The position numbers and the translations under genes are program-made. Positions 1-9,804 of a stretch of 64,000 bases of DNA are shown piece after piece; positions within the stretch are counted from its first letter, which is position 1; each line of letters opens with the position of its first letter. The stretch covers positions 17,627,296 through 17,691,295 of the forward strand of contig JAVIAB010000049.1 of NCBI GenBank assembly GCA_032433765.1. Reading direction: 5' to 3'. Below the pieces are notes generated by a model. The model saw nothing but the letters and a program-made list of their open reading frames with translations. It had not been told where the DNA came from and searched no databases. Source of the stretch: Megaustenia siamemsis (taxonomy: Eukaryota > Mollusca > Gastropoda > Stylommatophora > Ariophantidae).

Positions 1-2465
1 TCATGAGTAAGTGCTAATGTCATGAGTAAGTGCTAATGTCATAAGTAAGTGCTAATGTGATAAGTAAGTGCTACTGTCATAAGTAAGTACTAATGTCATA
101 AGTAAGTGCTACTGTCATGAGTAAGTGCTACTGTCATAAGTAAGTGCTACTGCCATAAGTAAGTGCTAATGTCATAAGTAAGTGCTACTGTCATGAGTAA
201 GTGCTACTGTCATAAGTAAGTGCTATTGTAATGAATAAGTGCTACTCTCATAAGTAAGTGCTACTGTCATAAGTAAGTGCTAATGTCATGAGTAAGTTCT
301 AATGTCATAAGTAAGTGCTAATGTCAAAAGTAAGTCCTAAAGTCATAAGTAAATGCTAATGTCATGAGTAAGTGCTAATGTCATGAATAAGTCCTAATGT
401 CATAAGTAAGTGCTAATGTCATGAGTAAGTGCTAATGTCATGAATAAGTGCTAATGTGATAAGTAAGTGCTACTGTCATAAGTAAGTACTAATGTCATAA
501 GTAAGTGCTACTGTCATGAGTAAGTGCTACTGTCATAAGTAAGTGCTACTGCCATAAGTAAGTGCTAATGTCATAAGTAAGTGCTACTGTCATGAGTAAG
601 TGCTAATGTCATAAGTAAGTGCTAATGTCATGAGTAAGTGCTAATGTCATGAATAAGTCATAATGTCATAAGTAAGTGCTAATGTCATGAATAAGTCCTA
701 ATGTCATAAGTAAGTGCTAATGTCATGAATAAGTTCTAATGTCAATGATAAGTCCTAATGTCATAAGTAAGTGCTAATGTCATGAATAAGTCCTAATGTC
801 ATAAGTAAGTGCTAATGTCATGAATAAGTCCTAATGTCATAAGTAAATGCTAATGTCATGAGTAAGTGCTAATGTTATAGGTAAGTTCTAATGTCATAAG
901 TTTATGCTAATGTCATAAGTAAGTGCTAATGTCATAAGTAAGTCCTAATGTCATAAGTAAATGATAATGTCATGAGTAAGTGCTAATGTCATGAATAAGT
1001 GCTAATGTCATAAGTAAATGCTAATGTCATAAGCAAGTGATAATGTCATGAATAAGTCCCAAAGTCATAAGTAAGTGCTAAAGTCATAAGTAAATGCTAA
1101 TATCAAAAGTAAGTCCTAATGTCATAAGTAAGTGCTAATGTCATGAGTAAGTGCTAATGTCATAAGTAAATGCTAATGTCATATGTAAGTGCTAATGTCA
1201 TTAGTAAACGCTAATGTCATAAGTAAGTCCTAATGTCATAAGTAAATGCTAATGTCATAAGTAAGTCCTAATGTCATAAGTAAATGCTAATGTCATGAGT
1301 AAGTGCTAATGTTATAATTAAGTGCTAATGTCATGAGTAAGTGCTAATGTCATGAATAAGTGTTAATTTCATGAGTAAGTGCTAATGTCATGAGTATGTG
1401 CTAATGTCATAAGTAAGTGCTACTGTGATGAGTAAGTGCTAATGTCAATGATAAGTGCTAATTTAATAAGTAAGTGCTAATGTCATAAGTAAGTGCTAAT
1501 GTCAATGATAAGTGCTAATGTCAATGATAAGTGCTAATGTCATAAGTAAGTGCTAATGTCATGAGTAAGTGCTAATGTCAATGATAAGTGCTAATGTCAT
1601 AAGTAAGTGCTAATGTCATAAGTAAGTGCTAATGTCATGAGTAAGTGCTAATGTCATGAGTAAGTGCTAATGACATGAGCAAGTGCTAATGTCAATGATA
1701 AGTGCTAATGTCATAAGTAAATCCTAATGTCATGAGTAAGTGCTAATGTCATGAGCAAGTGCTAATGTCAATGATAAGTGCTAATGTCATAAGTAAGTGC
1801 AAATGTCATGAGTAAATGATGAGTGCTAATGTCAATGATGAGTGCTAATGTCATAACTAAGTGCTAATGTCATAAGTAAGTGCTAATGTCATGAGTAAGT
1901 GCTAATGTCAATGATAAGTGCTAATGTCAATGATAAGTGCTAATGTCATAACTAAGTGCTAATGTCATGAGTAACTGCTAATGTCATAAGTAAATGCTAA
2001 TGTAAATGATAAGTGCTACTGTCATGAGTATGTGCTAATGTCATGAATATGTGCTACTGTCATGAGTAAGTGCTAATGTCAATGATAAGTGCTAATGTCA
2101 TAAGTAAGTGCTAATGTCATAAGTAACTGTTAATGTCATGAATATGTGTTACTGTCATGAGTAAGTGCTAATGTCATGAGTAAGTGCTAATGTCCTAAGT
2201 AAGTACTAATGTCCTAAGTAAGTGCTAATGTCATGAGTAAGTACTAATGTCATGAGTATGTGCTAATGTCATAAATAAGTGCTAATGTCATGAGTAAGTA
2301 CTAATGTTATGAGTAAGTACTAATGTCATGAGTAAGTACTAATGTCATGAGTCAGTGCTAATGTCCTAAGTAAGTGCTAATGTCATAAGTAAGTGCTAAT
2401 GTCATGAGTATGTGCTAATGTCATAAGTATGTGCTAATGGCATGAGTAAGTGCTAATGTCATGTC
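1..2465. repeat. 19-bp minisatellite array (about 128 copies)
   Basis: The unit is close to TAAGTGCTAATGTCATAAG. Common variants carry ATGAG, ATGAA or AATGATAAG in the second half, and CTACTG or CTAATG in the first. The array is already running at base 1, so its left end is outside the window. It stops near 2463 and gives way to a SINE. Mixed variants in blocks suggest repeated segmental duplication. No coding potential is visible. Confidence 0.97.
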
Positions 2466-2498
2466 TGAAGCTCTTGGACCCAAGATAATATGTGACAG

Positions 2499-2770
2499 AT
2501 AAAGTGCCCCATCACGCCAAGTGGCGTTCAGGGAATATGATGTTAGTGACCATAATTTTTAGACTTTTGGCACATGATTTTTCGGGTAATGTGGTAGGTA
2601 TTATGCCCCAATGACGACCCACTCATTATTAAGCAGCATGCTTTACTTTCCCAGAAAAAAATCTGGTACCCATTTAAGGTTGGGTGAAACTGGAAGCAGT
2701 CGAACAGGACTGAATCTGACCTCTTGTTCTTTATAGTTCAGCTCACTAACTACTGAGCTATCACGATTCC
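2499..2770 (-). mobile_element. SINE-A, near full length
   Basis: On the minus strand it has the tRNA-like head with an A box (GAGCTATC region on plus, 2755-2765), then the family body with the TGGGTACC and GGGAAAGTAAAGC segments, then the GGCGTGA 3' end. It is diverged. Imperfect flanking TGACAGAT/TGACAGGT (2490 and 2773) may be the target-site duplication. Confidence 0.85.
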
Positions 2771-3440
2771 TCTGACAGGTTGCAAAGGTTTTCTTGAATT
2801 TCTGGCTTTTACTGGAAAAGTTAAAACTTTTCTGCCCAGAGGTACAACAATACTAGGGTTTCATATCAATAAACACCACTACTATAGAGGACATGGCTAT
2901 TTTTAGAGGGCCTCGGTAGTCTAGTTGGGAAAACCACCCAACTGGGCTACCGATGTTCAGACAACCTGTATTGAATGCCAGCTGGAAGCAGTGTGAATTG
3001 TACTCGTGGTTGGAAAAAAATATACCCTCTCAGCCGACCTAGCCGCTGCAGAAATGGGTACAAGGGTGGTACTTTGTGAAGGTGAGGAATGTCGCTTCGC
3101 ATCGTGAGTTTCGATGTTTGAAGCGACACTATCCAGAAGTGCATAGGTGGCTAAGCACATATGAGTGAAAATTCGCCTGTGAAGACACCGATTTAAGTCT
3201 CGTACTTTACCTGGCTAACTTTGCTTACGTTAGCCAACCTATTTTAAGGAAGGTTTTTTGGAGGTCAAGGCAAAGTCTTGGTCAGATGATGGGCCACCAA
3301 CCCTGCTCGGTGACTAGAGGCCAAAGGAACTTAAGCTCCGCAGCAGTAAGGCCAATTTCTGTGCCAGCAAGTCACTCCACTTTAAGTCTTTCTCTTGTCT
3401 TTCATATTTCCTGTGACAGCTGTAAATAAGTCTATTCTTA
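2771..3440. other. Intergenic repeat debris with a possible tRNA-like head
   Basis: Bases 2785-2850 match the R2 dispersed repeat seen again at 28978-29130. From 2908 the sequence GGCCTCGGTAGTCTAGTTGG resembles a pol III A box followed by a clover-leaf-like stretch. This may be the head of another SINE family, but I see no second copy in the window. No gene is evident. Confidence 0.35.
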
Positions 3441-3529
3441 CATCAAATAAATGATGACTATCTTCTTCTTACATTATTTATTAAATCCTTTCTAAAGCTG
3501 TCAATAGTGATGTTGATCTCATGCTACGG

Positions 3530-3665
3530 GTCATCATGGGAACAATAGATCAGCATGAGACACTATAAGTCATCATGGGTTGCCATGGGTCATTGGAGTG
3601 GCCATGGGTCATCGTGGGTGGCCATGGGTCATCATGGGTGACCATGGGTCATCATGGGGTTGCCA
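3530..3665. repeat. Short 20-bp tandem repeat
   Basis: About six imperfect copies of GGGTCATCATGGGTGGCCAT occur. The region between 3440 and 3530 shows nothing recognisable. Confidence 0.8.
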
Positions 3666-3667
3666 TG

Positions 3668-3940
3668 TAATATTTTTATAGTCGAGAGTTTTAACGTTTC
3701 TCTTCCATATCTCAGAATTGACTCTATATAGCACCGATGAACTCTCTTCCTCACTTCGAATGACATAGATTTGTTGCATAAGACATTATTTTCATTTTCT
3801 GAAACGCTATTTTGGTCTGAGCTATTCTGCTTTTTATTTCTGTGGTGCATCTTCCATGTGATGTTAGTTTTGTGCCCAAGTATTTGACGCATTGCACTTG
3901 TTTCAGATTTGTCCTGTTTATTTATATGCTGCATGATGGT
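3668..3940 (-). mobile_element. LINE reverse-transcriptase C-terminal fragment
   Basis: The minus-strand translation includes VRKRVHRCYIESILRYGRE, the thumb-region signature (conserved R-x-Y/C-x-x-S-x-L-x-Y-G-x-E-x-W pattern) seen in all LINE copies here. It is truncated at both ends and degraded, and I could not assign it to one of the named families. Confidence 0.6.
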
Positions 3941-4254
3941 GATGAATGTTTCTTCAATATCAAAGTAATATCAGAGCTCTAAATGCTGCCGACTTCATAT
4001 AAAATGTATAAAGGAATTAGAAGAGATAATTGGTTGTGATTAAGAACAGGGAAGATTACAATCGTTAAACAGAAATGAAATATAACTTCTGCTGATAATG
4101 CACAAAGTCAATCCAGAATCATCACAGTCAGTGGAGAACACAAAAGTGTGACAGGTATTGATGATCTTCTCATAACTTACAATCAAGACTGTCAGCAAGA
4201 AATCAGTCGAAGACAGGTAATAGCAATACATCAGTTCATTCATTCTCCTGCCTG

Positions 4255-4520
4255 GTCAAAGACGGCATATAGGGCAGAAGATTTAGTTCTCCACAAGTGA
4301 TGATTTGCTGCTAGTTCTTGTAGGTCTTGGTTGTTTCTTGCCTTGATCTACCTGTCATGCTCATCCTAGATGTAGTAGAGTTTATCTTTATTTCATTGTT
4401 CGTTTGTGTACTTGTTTTCTGAGGAAGGCCGCATGTAGGCCGAAATGTCAGTATTTTGTTGTATTCCTTTTTGTAAAGCTGTCATCATACCTTGTAGGAG
4501 CATATGTTACACCCCACTAC
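4255..4520 (-). mobile_element. SINE tail and foldback-arm fragment
   Basis: 4250-4285 resembles the minus-strand 3' end of SINE-E (GACGGCATATAGGGCAGAAG). 4405-4510 is a diverged copy of the foldback arm described at 9199-9581, with the CTGAGGAAGGCC...GGCCGAAATG core at 4419-4449. Nothing is recognised between 3960 and 4250 or between 4520 and 4715. Confidence 0.45.
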
Positions 4521-4714
4521 TTGCTCCCACTATCAGCTTTACAGCAGAACTGCAATTATTTGCCTGTTCCTTACCCATGGTGTTGAGACTTCCCTAGCAA
4601 TTGTTCAGGGTAGCGAATTTTTGTGCCTGCCTTGCTTTCTTTTACCATTTGGTAATCAAAGCAATAAAGTTGGCAATAGAAAAGCTGCTGAACAGTAATC
4701 TTAGCCCACAACCT

Positions 4715-5240
4715 GTAGTATTTTTTTGACAGATGCAAGATCAGCACTCCAGGCACTATAATCCAGAAAATTGCCACATCTGCAGATATTATTGACTGAA
4801 CTTTGCAAGCACCACAGAGTCACCCTACAGTGGACCCCATCTCACTGTGGAGTACCAGAAAACGAGAGAACACAACCAGATGCACTAGTTTACATTCCAT
4901 CAGAAGAAACAGATAACCAAATCAATCAGAAGACCACAAGCTCCAAATCAGGATGCCTTTCATAATATGAATAGATGTGAATAGGTTATCATTATATGCC
5001 TCAGAACAGAGCACAATAGACCAACAGCCACATGTACACAAAATTCAATATCGCCACCTCAACTACATGTACATGTGGACAGGCATCCCAGACTGCTGAA
5101 CACATACTTCAAGACTGCACTGAATATAGAAGACTGAGGAAAATCCATTGACCCATAGATACAACACTACAGACAAAACTATATGGGCCACTGCAAGAAA
5201 TAAAAAAGACATTAAAATTATACAGGAAATGACATTGCAG
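4715..5240 (+). mobile_element. RNase H-bearing LINE, 3' fragment (degraded)
   Basis: The translation contains HHRVTLQWTPSHCGVPENER, which matches the end of an RNase H domain (the V-x-W-x-P-S-H motif). In another frame, at 5000-5200, follows the family C-terminus with a zinc-knuckle-like C-x-C...H-x-x-x-x-C pattern (TCTCGQASQTAEHILQDC). RNase H downstream of the RT is typical of I/Nimbus-type and related LINE clades. Frameshifts and stops make it a relic. Confidence 0.7.
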
Positions 5241-5388
5241 ATATAGACTAGACTTCAGTTAACGAAAGATAGATAGAACTTAGGAGAAATCAAAAAAGGT
5301 TTGTCAGGAACAAATACATCAACACATGGAATACAGAACACCAGGGTAAGCAGAAAAATTATGCCTACTTCCAGCTCATCTAAAAATA

Positions 5389-5463
5389 GAATCATTTCAG
5401 GGGAAGAGGTATGTTTACAACACTTGGAAAAAAATCACAAATAATCTTCCCCTGAAATGATTC
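5389..5463. repeat. Perfect 19-bp inverted repeat, 37-nt loop
   Basis: GAATCATTTCAGGGGAAGA at 5389-5407 is exactly complementary to 5445-5463. It could be a small foldback element or a local palindrome. No transposon ends or TSD were found. Confidence 0.9.
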
Positions 5464-5486
5464 ACTGACCTATTGCCTCGGAAGTT

Positions 5487-5705
5487 TCTATCTATCTATC
5501 TATCTATTGACCTTTCGAGTCGTAACTGGCCCATCGGGCGTAGACCAAGATACTCCTATTATCTAACTTTTTTATTCTAGCAGTTTTCAATTCTTTTAAA
5601 AATATTTTATCAAATCTCACCATTTGTCTCTGTTCTGTGCAAGAAAACTCTATCTCATTGAAGGAGCCAATTCCTGCTGCTCTGAAGTTTCCCTCCATAA
5701 TATTC
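5487..5705 (-). mobile_element. LINE-B 3' end
   Basis: It starts with the family terminal TATC repeats on the plus strand (5487-5510). The minus-strand reading of the terminal tail (ACTCGAAAGGTCAATAGATA) and of the last codons of the ORF follows. It is severely 5'-truncated. Confidence 0.8.
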
Positions 5706-5734
5706 ATTTTTTATTGTCTCAACTAAAAAGAACA

Positions 5735-6050
5735 AGTAACAATGTGTAGACTCCGAACAGGCCACAACAGATTGAAGTATCACTTTTTCAACATCCTAAA
5801 GACAGCAAATTCTGATAAATGTGACTGTAGCACAGGCAAAATGACTGCTGAACATCTGCTACAATCAACCCCAACGTATGATGAACAGAGAAGACTCTTG
5901 TGGCCATCACCGGTACCACATCGGGACAAGCTGTATGGTGATGTGACCAGACTTAAGCTGATGAATGTTTTCTTCAAACTCATAAATATTTACATCTAAA
6001 CATGTGCACAGATGAAGATGGAGAAACTCTCATCTGCCAAGGTTTTCTTT
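5735..6050 (+). mobile_element. RNase H-bearing LINE, C-terminal fragment
   Basis: It encodes CRLRTGHNRLKYH followed by C-D-C and a TAEHLLQ motif, then PHRDKLYGD. This is the characteristic C-terminus of the same LINE type as 4715-5240, better preserved here. A T-rich stretch follows. Between 6060 and 6380 the sequence is AT-rich with nothing recognisable. Confidence 0.7.
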
Positions 6051-6379
6051 TTTTTTTAATCAATGCTGCTGCCATCTTCTGAAAGAATATCTCTTTGAAA
6101 ATTATTTTGAACTGAAAAATTATCATTCATTTAAGACATACCACTGCGAGATCTGTCTGATAATGCAGCCAGTAGTGACTCTGGTTGAAGTGACTCCATA
6201 GGTATCTATTAGCAAAACAAAGATGGGTGATTGAATATGTAAATAAATATTATATGTGTATGTAATATATAAAAAGATTATATATATATTTGATCTTTAT
6301 TTATTGTACAATATGTGTATTCTTTCATGTGGGAAACATTTATTGTACAATATGTATATTTTACCTCATGTGGAAAACA

Positions 6380-6630
6380 ACAGGTAAGAGGAAAAGAGGA
6401 AGACCCAGAGAGACACTGAGAAGAACATTGATGAGAGAGGCAAGAGCAGCAGGAATTGGCTCCCTCAATGAGATAGAGCTGCTTGCACAGAACAGAGACA
6501 AATGGCGAGATTTGATCAAATATCTTTAAAAAATTGAAAACTGCTAGAACAAAAATTTAGATAAGAGGAGTATCTTGGTCTACGCCCTATGGGCCGGCTA
6601 CGGCTCGAAAGGTCAATAGATAGATAGATG
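6380..6630 (+). mobile_element. LINE-B 3' end with ATAG tail
   Basis: It encodes the ORF C-terminus [20 protein letters not shown], ending at the stop codon near 6527. The 3' UTR ends in GGCTCGAAAGGTCAATAGAT and ATAG repeats at 6615-6629. It is 5'-truncated like every other LINE-B copy here. Confidence 0.88.
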
Positions 6631-6699
6631 TATATTCTTCTTCCTTTGGTCACATATAAACAAAACAGTGTTTGGCATGCTTTAGGGTTTCCTATGGAA

Positions 6700-7100
6700 C
6701 ATCATCCTATATTACAACGAACAAGAAAATCACTGGAGGCTGTAGAAATGTGGTTTTACAGAAGAATGTTGAGAATACCATGGACAGCTAAGAAGAGTAA
6801 TAAAAAGGTTCTGAAAGAGGCCAAAGCAAGATGACAGCTAATTTCCAATATTAGGAAGAAACAATCATCATTTTTTGGCCTTGTAATGAGAAGGGAACAG
6901 CTGGAATATTTTGTAACAACTGGGAAAATTGAGGGACGAAGAGATAGAGGGAAGCAAAGAGTAAAGATACCAGACAGTTTAAGAGAATGGCTTGGCAGAA
7001 GATCTACAACAGAAATTGTAAATAACTGTCGAGATCAAAGTTGTGGAGAGACATGATCACCTATGCCAGCAGGCTTGGCACTTGGATGATGATGATATTT
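6700..7100 (+). mobile_element. LINE-C 3' end with TGA tail
   Basis: It encodes [20 protein letters not shown] and then the [11 protein letters not shown] region, with a stop and a single-base deletion. It ends in GATGATGATGA at 7085-7096. It is a degraded, 5'-truncated copy. Confidence 0.85.
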
Positions 7101-7345
7101 TTCATGGCACTGAAATAACTTTTTGCCATTCCTATTCTTTTGTTTACTTCGGTTTTACATTTTCCATCACTGGTTATGTAGTTTGTCTAAGATAGTTGTA
7201 GCTCTGAACCGTCTCCAGGTCTATTCCTTCCAATGTCAAATGATGTGATATATTGATAAGATAATGATATCCAGTATCCACTTGAAGGTTTTGAGTATCA
7301 TCAATCTTTGTTTATTTATGATCATAGTTTTAGTCTTTTTGATTG
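7098..7345 (-). mobile_element. LINE-D fragment (diverged)
   Basis: The plus-strand phrase TACATTTTCCATCACTGGTT, and CTTTTTGCCATTCCTATTC before it, match the minus-strand LINE-D copy at 14040-14130. Only this short match supports the call. Confidence 0.45.
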
Positions 7346-7357
7346 GTTATTGGTTAT

Positions 7358-7745
7358 GGAAGGCCTCGGTATCACAGCAAATGAATTAAAATCCATAATT
7401 GCTCAACCGCCCGTGCCAGTGGAATCATCCGAATTACTAACTCATCTCCCAAAAAAAGAAAGGTAACTGTAGTCCCCATCGTAGCAGTCTCAGCACACGC
7501 CAAAAGACATAAGGCGAAACCGCGCAGAAAGTGAACACAGCCAACTGTTCCCTGTCATACGATATCATCATTCATTCATCTTAAACAAGGGGGTATCGAA
7601 GCAGGATCAAAACGGATGAGACACACAGCTCACGGTGTGCACAGAGCACTTAACTCAGTAGCTCCTGCAACAAGCTGGACTTGGAATATGAGGAAACTGC
7701 AAGAAGGAACACTTTTCAGACATATCCTCCAATGGTTCCTTTTGA
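7358..7745 (+). repeat. Dispersed repeat R1
   Basis: It begins near GGCCTCGGTATCACAGCAAA and contains TGGAATCATCCGAA and TGTGCACAGAGCACT landmarks. The same order recurs at 21452-21835, 53108-53270, 53893-54235 and 55930-56135. A short peptide ([10 protein letters not shown]) is conserved between copies, so it may come from a transposon ORF. I do not recognise the family. Confidence 0.8.
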
Positions 7746-9085
7746 TATCCATAATCCATATTTTTAGCTTGTCATATTTAACACTGTAACAGTATGATCA
7801 TAATGATACTGATGAGTTGAGTAACTAACTTGACTTAGTACTTAATCAACTTAGTAAGTTAGCAGTGCGTCCTTCGTTATTACTAAGTTACTACTAGTTA
7901 GTTAAGACTTAACTGTTTCAGTTAAAATAAGTTAAGAAGTAGTTAAAAGTAAAAGTAAAAGGTAGTATTTCTCATAATTTTTAGCGCTTCGTGATAAAAA
8001 GCATTCTTTATATATACTAGAAATAACATAATGTAAAAATTGTATTTTAAATCATCTTGGTGGAAAACAAAATGCACGGTTACACAAGTAAATGTTCTAT
8101 CTCGAGTTAAAACAGAAATAACAGAACCATGTCTCAATGCAGCCAAAGTTTGGTGGTCGCCATTTCTGCTGTTGCTAGGTAAATGTTAGTCACGTGGCAT
8201 CAATATTATCAGAAATGAGATTTCTCTCACAATAGCGACATTGCTTTAATTATTCCTCAGCAAAATTCCAAAGAGAATGTTAATAAGATTACGTTTGTTT
8301 TTATGAAATATAATCAACAAATTCGTTATGTGGATTAAAAATGTTATAAAACATATAATTAATTATTTGTTGACATATTGCAACATTGTTGAACAGTACA
8401 TCTTTATCACGTGACAGTTATAATTAGTTTGAAAGACTTGGGGGGTGGGATCACAGTTATATAGTTTTCACCATTTCTGTTACAAAAGACCTTCATTTTG
8501 GAGTGTTTCTGTATGTTTGCAAGGCTAATCATATATTTATATGTTAACATTGTGTGATATCGACTTTTTAATATGTGTGTGAATATATACTAAACTTAGA
8601 AATATTGGTTATGGAAAGTTTAATCCCGCCTTGACGAGGACGAGTGTTCTCAATATAGATAAATGTAGCCTACATTGATAACATATTATTACATAACATT
8701 ATTGTAAGATCTTGTATTAGCCAGGCGTCTAACACTTATACTTATATTCTAGTCACTGGGCAGACTTGAAACTGAGACACCACACGCCAAAAATGAATGA
8801 TAGATAATGTAGCAGGCTTCATATCCGCTGCCTTGGCAAAAGTTTATATGTAATAATAGTAAAACTGTTATCAGAAGGGAAAAGTGTTAAACGTTCTGGA
8901 TAAAATGATTCAAGATACCCACGAATGTGCTTTTAGGGTTCCGAGTTAGTGCTCTTTACTGAATTTACTCACACACAATACAGTATCCTACGCAACCATG
9001 ATATAAATTGGAGTGCTAACGAATACCGTTGTGTTGGAAAACAATGATGATGGTTTTATATGCAAGAACACTTGCACTGTGCGAT
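7746..9085. other. Apparently single-copy sequence
   Basis: I see no tandem repeat, TE landmark or convincing exon here. 7800-7940 is rich in TTAAGT/ACTTAG words. A short open frame on the minus strand (7943-8146) has no recognisable similarity and is probably chance. Confidence 0.4.
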
Positions 9086-9198
9086 CAAGAAAAAAACTAA
9101 GTATTAATCGCAAAAAAGTGTGATGTAATAAGGTAGAGTTGGTGAAGGAGGATCCCATAGTAATTGTTGACTTTGGGATGGGTAACCAGGTAAAGGCA

Positions 9199-9581
9199 TA
9201 CTAAAAAAAAGGAAGAAAAAAAGTGGTATGGTGACAGCTTTACGTGGTAATGGACGAAACAAAAGTCGACGTTTCGGCCAAGTAGGCCTTCATCTGGACG
9301 AACAACAAACACAAAAATTATATATAACGATATATTAACAAATCTAACTACAAGGCGATAATATGCTAGATACTAAAGAGAGGAAAAATAAAAAATGGTC
9401 ACTTCCCTGTGATCCTGAGCTGGGTCAGTCTCCAAATGGACTGAATTGATACGACAGGACCGATTATAAATCTCTCTAGCCAGGGAGTCAGGTGAGAACT
9501 TGGCCGAAACGTCGACTTTTGTTTCGTCCATTACCACGTAAAGCTGTCACCATACCACTTTTTTCTTCCTTTTTTTTAGTA
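9199..9581. mobile_element. Foldback element with 85-bp inverted arms
   Basis: The left arm 9199-9283 and right arm 9498-9581 are near-perfect inverted copies. Each contains GGTATGGTGACAGCTTTACG and CGACGTTTCGGCCAAG (in arm orientation), separated by about 214 bp. The left arm also carries a hammerhead-like core on the minus strand (9268-9296). Related single arms occur at 4405-4510, 30427-30520, 30981-31075, 56600-56700 and from 63085. 9582-9770 holds the neighbouring CATCTTGATGC segment also found beside other copies. Confidence 0.85.
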
Positions 9582-9804
9582 TCGCCATTATCATAAGCTT
9601 TACAGCAGTTTCGCATCTCTGCGCATCTTGGTGCATCTTGATGCCTTTACCTCTACTAGTAACCAGGTAAACAAGTGTTAGTAACTTCATTGTGCTAAGC
9701 ACCAGCTTCGTGTGGCGGTCGGTTACCATCCTCGCTGCCTTTTCTTTCCAGAGAATATCTCTGTTACCCATTTAAAAAAGGGCCAGCGTCATCAAGTACT
9801 CAAA

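Noticed and set aside
1..2465. CRISPR-like array of short regular repeats
   Set aside because: The repeats are head-to-tail with no spacers, and the genome is eukaryotic. It is a minisatellite.
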